Assembly (NCBI GenBank): GCA_035293965.1
Contig: DATGLW010000138.1
Span: 80,044 to 144,043 of the forward strand
Reading direction: 5' to 3'
Source of the DNA: DATGLW01 sp035293965
GTDB lineage: Bacteria > Actinomycetota > Acidimicrobiia > Acidimicrobiales > RAAP-2
DNA: 64,000 nucleotides
How positions within the stretch are numbered: the first letter of the stretch is position 1; the number at the start of each line of letters is the position of its first letter. The notes below the pieces were generated by a model, which made no database searches, was not told the origin of the DNA, and worked only from the letters and a program-made list of their open reading frames with translations. This document shows, piece after piece, positions 14,644-21,780 of this stretch. The translations under genes and the position numbers were made by a program.

Positions 14644-16041
14644 ATGGGCATCGAGCGTGGCGTTCTTCGACGCGGACCGGGCGCGGGCGAGTCGGAGGCG
14701 CGCGTGGTGAGGGGCGCGCCCTCGCTTCGGCGGTGGTTGATCGCCGCCTCAGTGCTCCTCGTCGCCACCGGCATGGCGTACTCGCTGGCGTGGGGCCCGG
14801 TTGTCGAGCACGGCTCCTACTGGGTGACCCCCGGTGACATCTGGGGTACGTTCCGAGCCGCTCACTTCGTCGGGTGGGGGGATATCGGCGACGTGTACGA
14901 CAAGGGAACCGGGCTCGTGACCTTCCCGGGCATCGCGGTCCTGCTTGCACCGATCGCCATCCTCTCCGGGCACCTCGGCCTGTCGGAGAGCTTGCCCTTC
15001 TACCTCCCCCACCCCACGGCTTGGCTCGTGCTGGGGCCCGTCGAACTTCTCCTCGGGGCCACCGTCTTCTTTCCCCTCGACGCCCTCGCGACGAACATCG
15101 GTGCGAGGCGAGGGCAGCGCCTCGCGATGCTGGCTGCCAGCTTCGTGATCCTCTGGCCCGTCGTCGCCATCTGGGGTCACCCCGAAGACGCCGTAGCCAT
15201 GACCCTCTCGCTCTATGCCCTCGATGGTGCCCTCCGTTCGAGATGGCGGAGCGCAGGCTGGCTGTTCGGCGGGGCGATGGCCGTCCAGCCTCTCGTGATC
15301 GTGGTCCTGCCAGTGCTCCTCGGGTTCGCCCCCGGCCGAGAGCGCTGGAAGCTCGTCGCGAAGGCGATCGTCCCCGTGGCGTGCCTGTGCGCGCTACCCC
15401 TCGAGCAATCGTGGCACCAGACGTCGACGGCATTGCTCCAGCAGCCGAACTACCCGTCGATCGACCACGCGACACCCTGGGTAGCCCTGGCGCCGGTGCT
15501 GTCGCCTGCCCGCCACGTGCTCGTGCATCGTTTCGGCGAGGTGACCTCGCACGGATTGAGCGGCTACTCCGCGTGGTGGAGCACCACCACGCTGGGCAAG
15601 GTCGTGGCGGCAGGTCCAGGTCGTCTGATCGCCATCGCGCTCGCCCTGGCGCTCGGGTGGTGGATCGCGCACAGGAAACCGCGTCCGGAGACGATCGTGT
15701 GGTTGGCGGCGGTGGCGCTCAGCCTTCGATGCTTCTTCGAGGCGGTCATGAACCCGTACTACCTGTGGCCGCCGCTGGCGGTGGTGGTGGTGCTGGCGGC
15801 GACCAGGTCGTGGAGGCGCTTTGGGTTTGTCGTCGCGAGCGGGCTTCTGTGCTCGGTCTCTAGCTACCACCGAGCCGGCCCATGGGCGTGGTACCTGCCG
15901 GTCGCGCTGCTCTTGGGGATGTCGCTCCTCTGGAGCCGGCCAAGCCGCGATCGTGCGGTCCCGCAGCCCGATGCGGTCTCCGCATGGGCCGCGCAGGCGT
16001 CGGACATGTCGCCGGACCCCGGGATCCTGTCACCTGTGTGA
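14644..16041 (+). CDS. polytopic membrane protein, GT-C (GT87-like) glycosyltransferase candidate
   Basis: A 465-residue integral membrane protein with about ten hydrophobic segments. The first is near residues 31-50; a long extracytoplasmic loop follows (WGPVVEHGSYWVTPGDIWGTFRAAHF). Features such as WGHPEDAVAMTLSLYALDGALRSRW and a late NPYYLWPP resemble polyprenyl-phosphate-dependent GT87 mannosyltransferases, but I cannot confirm the catalytic acid. ATG 14644 has GGAGG six bases upstream. Its position after pilA allows a role in pilin glycosylation; alternatives are lipoglycan synthesis or an unrelated membrane protein. Confidence 0.65.
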   Translation: MGIERGVLRRGPGAGESEARVVRGAPSLRRWLIAASVLLVATGMAYSLAWGPVVEHGSYWVTPGDIWGTFRAAHFVGWGDIGDVYDKGTGLVTFPGIAVLLAPIAILSGHLGLSESLPFYLPHPTAWLVLGPVELLLGATVFFPLDALATNIGARRGQRLAMLAASFVILWPVVAIWGHPEDAVAMTLSLYALDGALRSRWRSAGWLFGGAMAVQPLVIVVLPVLLGFAPGRERWKLVAKAIVPVACLCALPLEQSWHQTSTALLQQPNYPSIDHATPWVALAPVLSPARHVLVHRFGEVTSHGLSGYSAWWSTTTLGKVVAAGPGRLIAIALALALGWWIAHRKPRPETIVWLAAVALSLRCFFEAVMNPYYLWPPLAVVVVLAATRSWRRFGFVVASGLLCSVSSYHRAGPWAWYLPVALLLGMSLLWSRPSRDRAVPQPDAVSAWAAQASDMSPDPGILSPV

Positions 16042-16042
16042 G

Positions 16043-16080
16043 CACCCGGTCTGGTTCGCAGTGGGGGTGCAGACCGGGTG
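16043..16080. terminator. bidirectional terminator between convergent genes
   Basis: Perfect inverted repeat CACCCGGTCTG (16043-16053) / CAGACCGGGTG (16070-16080), loop 16 bases, just after the stop of the membrane protein gene and facing pilO. Confidence 0.7.
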
Positions 16081-16208
16081 ACCTCCTGGCGGGTCATCGT
16101 GCCGGTGGCGCTGGCTCAGGACACCTGTCCGGACTCCTCACGGCACCGGCGTTCGGCGGCTTGCGGCCTGACCGGAGGTGGGCAGGACCGGTCGGGACCG
16201 CCGCCTGC

Positions 16209-16817
16209 TCAGCGGGCAGATCCCGTTGCCTGGGATGCCTGTGCCGAGCTGTACACCGTGAGGGTGAAGGTGCTCGTGAGCGGCGCAGGCTTGTTGGACC
16301 CGGGCCCGCCACCGCTGATGGAGACACCATCGATCACTGTCAGCCGAGGCATGGCGTACAGGGCATTCATGAAGTTGAGCGTGCTGGCATAGCTCCCGCT
16401 CACGACGACTGTGATGGGGTAGGAGAGGAGGCTGGTTCCAGAGACCGGCGACCCATTGCTCGAGGGTGTCATGCTGACCAGGCCGACCCCGGATTGAGCC
16501 GCCGTGCCAGCCATCTGCGAGATGTAATTGTACATGTCGGCAGTCGCCGGGATCATCGCGCCGAACTTGGCCTGGAGCTGGAGCAATTGTGGCGTCGCAC
16601 GGGAGGTCGCACGCAAGAGCTGCAGCTTCGCCTCGAGCGACGCTTCCTCTCCTTGGAGGTTCTGGCGCTGCGTCGTCAGCCTTGAAAGGTGCTTCCCTTG
16701 TGGGACGAAGAAGGCGAGGAGCCACACGAGGATTGCGACGAGCCCCGCCATGATCGTGATGAGCACGGTGCGGTTTCCGAGCACCGGCTTCAGTCGTGAG
16801 AGCTGCGGAACGTTCAT
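16209..16817 (-). CDS. pilO: type IV pilus alignment protein PilO
   Basis: Inner-membrane alignment component that pairs with PilN. The 202 residues have a short cytoplasmic N-terminus, one membrane helix (about 17-40), a coiled coil (about 40-75) and a small ferredoxin-like domain with the typical YPITVVVSGSYASTLNFMNALYAMPRLTVIDGVSI. The start overlaps the pilMN stop by four bases (ATGA), so the two are coupled. No pilP or pilQ follows, as expected for a monoderm. Confidence 0.9.
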   Translation of the reverse strand: MNVPQLSRLKPVLGNRTVLITIMAGLVAILVWLLAFFVPQGKHLSRLTTQRQNLQGEEASLEAKLQLLRATSRATPQLLQLQAKFGAMIPATADMYNYISQMAGTAAQSGVGLVSMTPSSNGSPVSGTSLLSYPITVVVSGSYASTLNFMNALYAMPRLTVIDGVSISGGGPGSNKPAPLTSTFTLTVYSSAQASQATGSAR

Positions 16818-18547
16818 GAGGTCGTCCTCGTGTGTGCGGGCGGGATAGGCGCAAGGAATTGATCGAGCCGTTGCGTGTGAGCGACCCCGGTGACGTCCAT
16901 CGTCGCCGTGAAGGTCACCCCCGAAGGACCGGGAGCGAGGGTGCCTGTGGCGTCCACTTGGGTGACGGCGGTCGCGGCGCTCATGGACTGTCCCCAGGTG
17001 GTCACTGCCGACAGGTCAGGCACCGTCACGCTGGCGCTCACGGAACCGACGATCGACGTTGGTGCCGGCAGGTTCGTCGTGCCGGTCGCCGACGGCGTCG
17101 ACGGCGAGCGACTGCTCGAGGAAGAGGTGGCCGGCGACGACGCGGTCAGGGTGACGTTGGTCATCATTGCGTTGGGTGGCTGGAACTGGCTGAGCTGGCC
17201 GAGCACCGTCAGCCAGTCCACTTCCGTCGACACGACCGGGACCGGCAACTTCTGCAACGTGAGCACGCTGTCGCGAAGCTTCACCGCCTTGTCGTACTTG
17301 GGGATCTGGACGTCGCGGATCACCGATATCGTCCGATTGAGGTCGTTCACCTGGTTCTGCGCATTGTGAACCTCGAGGACGCGCCAGCCGGACAACCCGG
17401 CGATGAGCACGACGAGACCGACCGCGCCGACGCGGAGCTGGCGGCGCAGTTTCCGGGCCGCCACCCGCTCGCTGATCTCGGGCGGCAGGAGGTTGAAGGG
17501 CCGCCCTGACGACTCCGGGAGGGCCAGCCCCACGGGTACGGCCAGGGTGGGCTCGATGGTGGCCGCCTGCTCCGGGCTGATCGGGAGCTTGCCGGTGTCG
17601 ATCGCCGACAGCGGGGAGGCGGCTCGGACCGGCACGTCCAGCTCCTGCTGCAGGCGGGGCAGGAAGCGGGCCACCTGCGCGCCCCCGCCCGTGACGAGCA
17701 CCTGGCCGACCGGGCCGCGTCCGGGGAGCGAGGAGAAGAACCGGACCGAGTTGCGGATCTCGACCACGAGCTCGTCGACGGCTTCGGCCGTGGCGTTCCT
17801 GGCGCGCACGTCGGTGACGCCGGATTGGTCCAGCTTGCGCTTCAGGGCTTCGGCGTCGACGAAGGGCAGGTCGAGGGCACTGGCGATCGAGCGGGTGATC
17901 GCCTCGCCGCCGAGATCGATGGTCCGCACGAACTGCAGCACGCCCATCTCGTGGACCACCACCAGGGTCAGCCCTGCTCCCACGGACACGATGGCCTTGG
18001 GCGCGTCGGTGTCGTGCGGGTCGTGCAGGCAGCGAACGAGGGCGGCAGTGTTGAGGTCGATGTTCTCCGGCTCGAGGCCGGCGTCGAGGACGACCGACAC
18101 GAGGGAGTCGACGAGATCACGGTGCGCCGCCGCCACGAGGACCCGCAGCGTCTGGGCACCCTCGCTGTCGGCGTACTGTGCGATGACCTTAGAGGAGATG
18201 GCCGTCTGCTCGATGGGGAAGGGGACCACTTCGTCGGCCCGGAACCGCACCGCGTCGTTCAGCTCGTCGGGAGGGATGAGGGGCATGTCGAGCTCTCGGG
18301 TGATGGCTCGAAGGCCGGCGACGCCGACCCGCACACGCTTTTCGGTGAACCCGCCCTCCTGCCACAGGCGCCGCAGCGCGTGGACGACCGCATGGGGATC
18401 GCGGACCTCGCCGTCGACGACGACCCCCGTCCTGAGGCCGACCTGCCCGAACGCCTCGAGCACGGGCTTGGAGCCGTCTCCGACGGTGAGCTCGACCGCC
18501 CGGACCGCGCTCGACCCGATGTCGAGCCCGACGACCCGTTGTGCCAT
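16814..18547 (-). CDS. pilM: PilM-PilN fusion protein
   Basis: One 577-residue frame joining two proteins normally encoded separately. Residues 1-342 are PilM, an actin-like ATPase of the cytoplasmic collar (VVGLDIGSSAVRAVEL, VSVGAGLTLVVVHE, VLVTGGGAQVARFLPRL). Residues from about 348 are PilN, opening with its conserved FNLLPP (351-356), then a membrane helix (about 370-388), coiled coil and periplasmic domain with a Ser/Thr-rich insert. In known systems the PilN FNLLP-like peptide docks in PilM, so here the contact would be intramolecular. ATG 18547 is where PilM homology starts. pilO follows with a 4-base overlap. Confidence 0.9.
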   Translation of the reverse strand: MAQRVVGLDIGSSAVRAVELTVGDGSKPVLEAFGQVGLRTGVVVDGEVRDPHAVVHALRRLWQEGGFTEKRVRVGVAGLRAITRELDMPLIPPDELNDAVRFRADEVVPFPIEQTAISSKVIAQYADSEGAQTLRVLVAAAHRDLVDSLVSVVLDAGLEPENIDLNTAALVRCLHDPHDTDAPKAIVSVGAGLTLVVVHEMGVLQFVRTIDLGGEAITRSIASALDLPFVDAEALKRKLDQSGVTDVRARNATAEAVDELVVEIRNSVRFFSSLPGRGPVGQVLVTGGGAQVARFLPRLQQELDVPVRAASPLSAIDTGKLPISPEQAATIEPTLAVPVGLALPESSGRPFNLLPPEISERVAARKLRRQLRVGAVGLVVLIAGLSGWRVLEVHNAQNQVNDLNRTISVIRDVQIPKYDKAVKLRDSVLTLQKLPVPVVSTEVDWLTVLGQLSQFQPPNAMMTNVTLTASSPATSSSSSRSPSTPSATGTTNLPAPTSIVGSVSASVTVPDLSAVTTWGQSMSAATAVTQVDATGTLAPGPSGVTFTATMDVTGVAHTQRLDQFLAPIPPAHTRTTS

Positions 18548-19025
18548 CTCTCTACCCCTGTCTCCCGCAGCCCTGCCCTTGGTGGTCCGGCATGCCCCTG
18601 TGAGGCCGCGCCGGACCGACCCGGTTGGACAACGGGCCCGCCACTGTTCGAAAACCGCCGTCCGCCGACAAGCGGTTTCGGGCGGACACTGTAGCGGGAA
18701 CCGCGGCGCAATGCGAGCCCTCCGGGCGAGTTTTTTCCCGTTCTGGCGGCCTTCGTCTCGGGTCGTACCGGCGGGAATGGCGATGGGTGCGGTTGGTGGC
18801 CTCTTCATGCGGGCAGCGGCGCTGCTCCGACGAGCACGGTGGCGGCGGCGCGCTCTGGCGGGGCACGGCTCGTCTCGGCGACCGTCGCCGCCGGGGCACC
18901 GGCGGCGGCTCCCCGGCGGCGCGTCGCGGGTCCGTGGACGCGAAATGCCAGGTGGCGCCCCACTTCGGCCGCGGGTGCGGATGGGGGCCGCATCCGCGGG
19001 CGGCAGGCAGGGTAGGGTCGCTGGC
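18548..19025. other. intergenic region between pilMN and the 103-aa gene
   Basis: 478 bases with no convincing gene. It holds a minus-strand -10 candidate TACAGT (18688-18693) that would give pilMN a 134-base leader, and an imperfect inverted repeat TCGAAAACCGC / GCGGTTTCG (18648-18658, 18672-18680) within that leader. A T-run near 18731 has only a 4-bp stem before it. The right end carries the -10 of the next gene. Confidence 0.45.
19013..19018 (+). promoter_or_regulatory. -10 TAGGGT of a leaderless start
   Basis: Predicted +1 19025, one base before ATG 19026. Confidence 0.6.
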
Positions 19026-19337
19026 ATGGAGCCCTCCGCCGACTTCCCCATGGTGCTCGAGTCCTGCCACAGCACGTGGCTCTTCGACACGACCCGGATG
19101 CGGTTCCGGCGGATCCTGAAGGGCCTCGACATCGACGCGCGCAACGCCTCGACGGCCTGGCGTCCGTACTACGGGTTGGAGCTCGATCCGTTCTCCGAGT
19201 CCTTCGTCGTGCTCCTCAACCCCGAGGGGACGCGCCTGCTGCGCTCCTGGCGCCACGTCGAGCATTGCTCGCAGTGCGGTGGCGACGCCACGGCCGAGCT
19301 CTCGGTCGAAGAGCTGCACAACGCGTCGTTGGGCTGA
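19026..19337 (+). CDS. hypothetical protein in the pilus region
   Basis: A 103-residue soluble protein with no motif I can name. It is well supported as coding: leaderless promoter, G/C-rich third positions, and a compositionally ordinary sequence (LESCHSTWLFDTTRMRFRRILKGLDID, YYGLELDPFSESFVVLLNPEGTRLLRSWRH). A CSQC pair near residue 83 and an earlier cysteine could bind metal. It sits between pilMN (divergent) and pilT (same strand, 138 bases on), so a pilus link is possible but unproven. Confidence 0.65.
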   Translation: MEPSADFPMVLESCHSTWLFDTTRMRFRRILKGLDIDARNASTAWRPYYGLELDPFSESFVVLLNPEGTRLLRSWRHVEHCSQCGGDATAELSVEELHNASLG

Positions 19338-19463
19338 GCCGACGTGGCTGCCTGCGGCCGAGGATCGCGCTGGAAGGATCGGTTCCACCCGAGCTGACAC
19401 CGCGCCGCACCCGCCTCGAAACCTGGGGGCACACGCAGCGGTGGCACGAGAGGGGGCCGAACG

Positions 19464-19469
19464 TACACT
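19464..19469 (+). promoter_or_regulatory. -10 TACACT of leaderless pilT
   Basis: Predicted +1 19476 is the A of the pilT ATG. Confidence 0.65.
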
Positions 19470-19475
19470 GGCCCG

Positions 19476-20576
19476 ATGGAACAGGCGGACCTCGATCGAC
19501 TGCTGGCGCTCCTGGCGCAATGGGAAGGGTCGGACCTCCACCTCAAGGCGGGTGCGCCGCCGCGCGTGCGCATCGACGGCGACCTGCGGGCGCTCACCAA
19601 CGAGCAGCCGTTCACGCCGGACGACATGGAGTCGGTCGTGGAGGCGATCATGCCGCCCGAGGTCGCCCGCACCTTCGAGCGGCACCACGAGGCTGACTTC
19701 GCCTATTCGGTGCCGGGCGTCGGGCGGTTCCGGTGCAACGCGTACTTTCAGCGGGGGACGATCGCCATGGCATTGCGGCGCGTTCGGCCGAACCCGGGCA
19801 CGGCCGAGGAGCTCCGGCTTCCCCCTGTGGTCTACGAGCTGGCGAACGAGGCGCGCGGGCTGGTGCTCGTGACCGGGCCGACCGGGTCGGGCAAGACCAC
19901 CACGCTCGCCACGATGATCGACCACATCAATCGCAGCCGTGCCTGCCACATCGTCACGATCGAGGACCCGATCGAGTACCTCCATGCCGACCGGCTGGCA
20001 GCCATCGAGCAGCGCGAGGTCGGGTTCGACACCGACTCGTTTGCCAGCGCCATGCGCGTCGTGCTCCGCCAGGACCCTGACGTCATCCTCGTGGGAGAGA
20101 TCCGCGACCCGGAAACGGCCTATGCGGCCCTGTCGGCAGCCGAGACCGGCCACCTGGTCCTCTCCACCTTGCACACCATCAACGCCACCGAGACCGTGCA
20201 CCGCATCGTCGACTTCTTCCCCCCACACCAGCAGGCGCAGATCCGCGTGTCGCTGGCCGGATCGCTGCGGGGGACGATCGCCCAGCGCTTGGTGCGCCGT
20301 GCCGACGGGTCCGGACGGGTGCCGGCCCTCGAGGTCATGGTCGTCAACGGCCGGATCCGCCAGTGCATCCTCGACCCCGAGATCACCGCTGGCATCGAGG
20401 AGATCGTCGGCGACGGCGAGTACTACGGGATGCAGACCTTCGACCAGAGCCTTGCGGAGCTCCTCCAGGAGGGCCTCATCACCCTGCAGGAGGCCCTCGC
20501 GGCGGCATCGAACCCCCACGACCTGCGCGTCCTCCTGGAGCGCCGCGGATTGGTGGCCGCCGGGCTCGCCCACTGA
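19476..20576 (+). CDS. pilT: type IV pilus retraction ATPase PilT
   Basis: Hexameric ATPase that powers pilus retraction. The 366 residues match canonical PilT length. Seen: SDLHLKAGAPPRVRIDG at the start, Walker A GPTGSGKTTT (about 133-142), the Asp box IVTIEDPIEYLH, Walker B LVGEIRDPETA, and the His box HLVLSTLHT. The AIRNLIRE-type C-terminal motif is altered (GRIRQCILDPE), so retraction competence is uncertain. It has its own leaderless promoter and is convergent with pilD. Confidence 0.93.
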   Translation: MEQADLDRLLALLAQWEGSDLHLKAGAPPRVRIDGDLRALTNEQPFTPDDMESVVEAIMPPEVARTFERHHEADFAYSVPGVGRFRCNAYFQRGTIAMALRRVRPNPGTAEELRLPPVVYELANEARGLVLVTGPTGSGKTTTLATMIDHINRSRACHIVTIEDPIEYLHADRLAAIEQREVGFDTDSFASAMRVVLRQDPDVILVGEIRDPETAYAALSAAETGHLVLSTLHTINATETVHRIVDFFPPHQQAQIRVSLAGSLRGTIAQRLVRRADGSGRVPALEVMVVNGRIRQCILDPEITAGIEEIVGDGEYYGMQTFDQSLAELLQEGLITLQEALAAASNPHDLRVLLERRGLVAAGLAH

Positions 20577-20612
20577 CCACTGAGCGCCGAGCGCCGATCC
20601 GGCGGGCGACCA

Positions 20613-21377
20613 TCAGCTCGGGACACAGGCTGCGAGGACGAGCAGCAAGCCGCCGAGGATCGCCAGCGCGCCCTGGCGGGCGCCCAGGTGGCGACGTGCC
20701 GGGCCCGAGAAGGCGATGCCCGCGACCCAGCAGCCGGCCGCCGCCCACGCGGCTCCTGGCCAGAGCCACCCGGCGGCCCACCCGAGTGACCCCACCACGA
20801 CGAGGCGCGCGCCAACGGCTGCACCCCGAGGGCGGCCCAGCCCGGGGCCGGCCGCGTCGGTCGCGAGCGCGGCGGCCGCGAGCGCGCTCGCGCCGAAGGC
20901 TGCCCAGGCGAGCCGCGACGGGTTCCCGGTCACCGCCGCCACCACGACCAGACCGGAGGAGGCGACCGCCGCCGCGCCGGCGAGGGGGGGCGTCACGGCG
21001 TGGCCCTCGAGCTCGACGACGGCAGCGCAGAGGCCGGCCGCGAGCAGCGCCAGCACGGGAGGGAGGGCGGCAGTCGGTGCGGCCGCCGCGGCGAGGCCGA
21101 AGGCGAGCCCGGTCGCGGCCTCCATCGCCACGTAGCGAACGGAGATGGGCGCGCGGCAAGTGCGGCACCGCCCGCGCAGGGCGACCCAGCTCACGACCGG
21201 CACGTTCTCGTACCACGACAGGGTGGTGCCGCAGCGGGGACAGTGCGAGGCGGGGGTGGCGAGCGACATGCCCCGCGGGAGGCGGTGGACCACCACGTTC
21301 GAGAAGGAGCCCACGAGCAGCCCGAGGACGATGCAGATGGGCACGACCAGTGCCCGAAGCCCCGCCAGCGCGTCCAC
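20613..21377 (-). CDS. pilD: prepilin peptidase family protein PilD, both catalytic aspartates missing
   Basis: Membrane protein of the type IV prepilin peptidase/N-methyltransferase family, 254 residues. The N-terminal part is textbook: GSFSNVVVHRLPRG, then the zinc motif CPRC...CRTC (46/49, 71/74) within LSWYENVPVVSWVALRGRC. In the C-terminal membrane part the first aspartate is a glutamate (VELEG, residue 122) and the GxGD motif reads GLGR (179-182). Proteolysis is therefore unlikely; methyl transfer or a regulatory role remains possible. GTG 21377 is chosen because a TACTGT -10 at 21386-21391 predicts +1 two bases away and removes a low-complexity 39-residue extension starting at 21494. 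Confidence 0.85.
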   Translation of the reverse strand: MDALAGLRALVVPICIVLGLLVGSFSNVVVHRLPRGMSLATPASHCPRCGTTLSWYENVPVVSWVALRGRCRTCRAPISVRYVAMEAATGLAFGLAAAAAPTAALPPVLALLAAGLCAAVVELEGHAVTPPLAGAAAVASSGLVVVAAVTGNPSRLAWAAFGASALAAAALATDAAGPGLGRPRGAAVGARLVVVGSLGWAAGWLWPGAAWAAAGCWVAGIAFSGPARRHLGARQGALAILGGLLLVLAACVPS

Positions 21378-21780
21378 CGGGCAGGACAGTATCCCCGGGC
21401 TCCCCGCGGTGGCTGCACATGCCGCCCCGACGCCACCTGCGCCGACGCCGCCGCACCGGGACGCCGGCGCAGCGGCACCCCCCCTCCCCTGCAAGCCCCT
21501 TCAACCCGACGGCAACCGATCTGCCACCTGGAATCAATCTCCGTCCAACCGGCGGGCAAACGGACAATCTATGCTTGCCCTTCTGGTCCAATGGGTGAAT
21601 GAGCAAAAGTAAAATGCCTCTACCGCCGAGCTGCGCTGGAGGGTAGTCTCCGACTGCCCGCCCGGCCGGCGGGGCCGGACAGACGGAGGCGGGGAATGCT
21701 CGGCGGTCGGCGAGCAGCTCCACCCCCGCAGGCCGGCGGGGCACCCCCACCCCCGGGGGACGGCGGAAGGGGGGAGGTCG
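21378..21780. other. intergenic region upstream of pilB, possible structured leader
   Basis: 403 bases with no gene. It contains the pilD -10 (21386-21391), an AT-richer island around 21530-21620 with a good -10 TAAAAT (21610-21615, predicted +1 about 21622), and a hairpin GGGCAA / TTGCCC just upstream of it. A start there would give pilB a 159-base GC-rich leader. I do not recognise a known riboswitch. Confidence 0.45.
21386..21391 (-). promoter_or_regulatory. -10 TACTGT of near-leaderless pilD
   Basis: Predicted +1 21379, two bases before GTG 21377. Confidence 0.5.

Noticed and set aside
18710..18740. T-run after a small hairpin as a Rho-independent terminator
   Set aside because: Stem is only four base pairs and no gene ends there.
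16814..19144. Extension of the PilM-PilN protein upstream to 19144
   Set aside because: The added 199 residues are Arg/Pro/Ala-rich and PilM homology starts exactly at ATG 18547.
21537..21622. Possible c-di-GMP (GEMM) riboswitch upstream of pilB
   Set aside because: A GGCAAAC string caught the eye, but the paired GCAAAGC half and the expected helices are not there.
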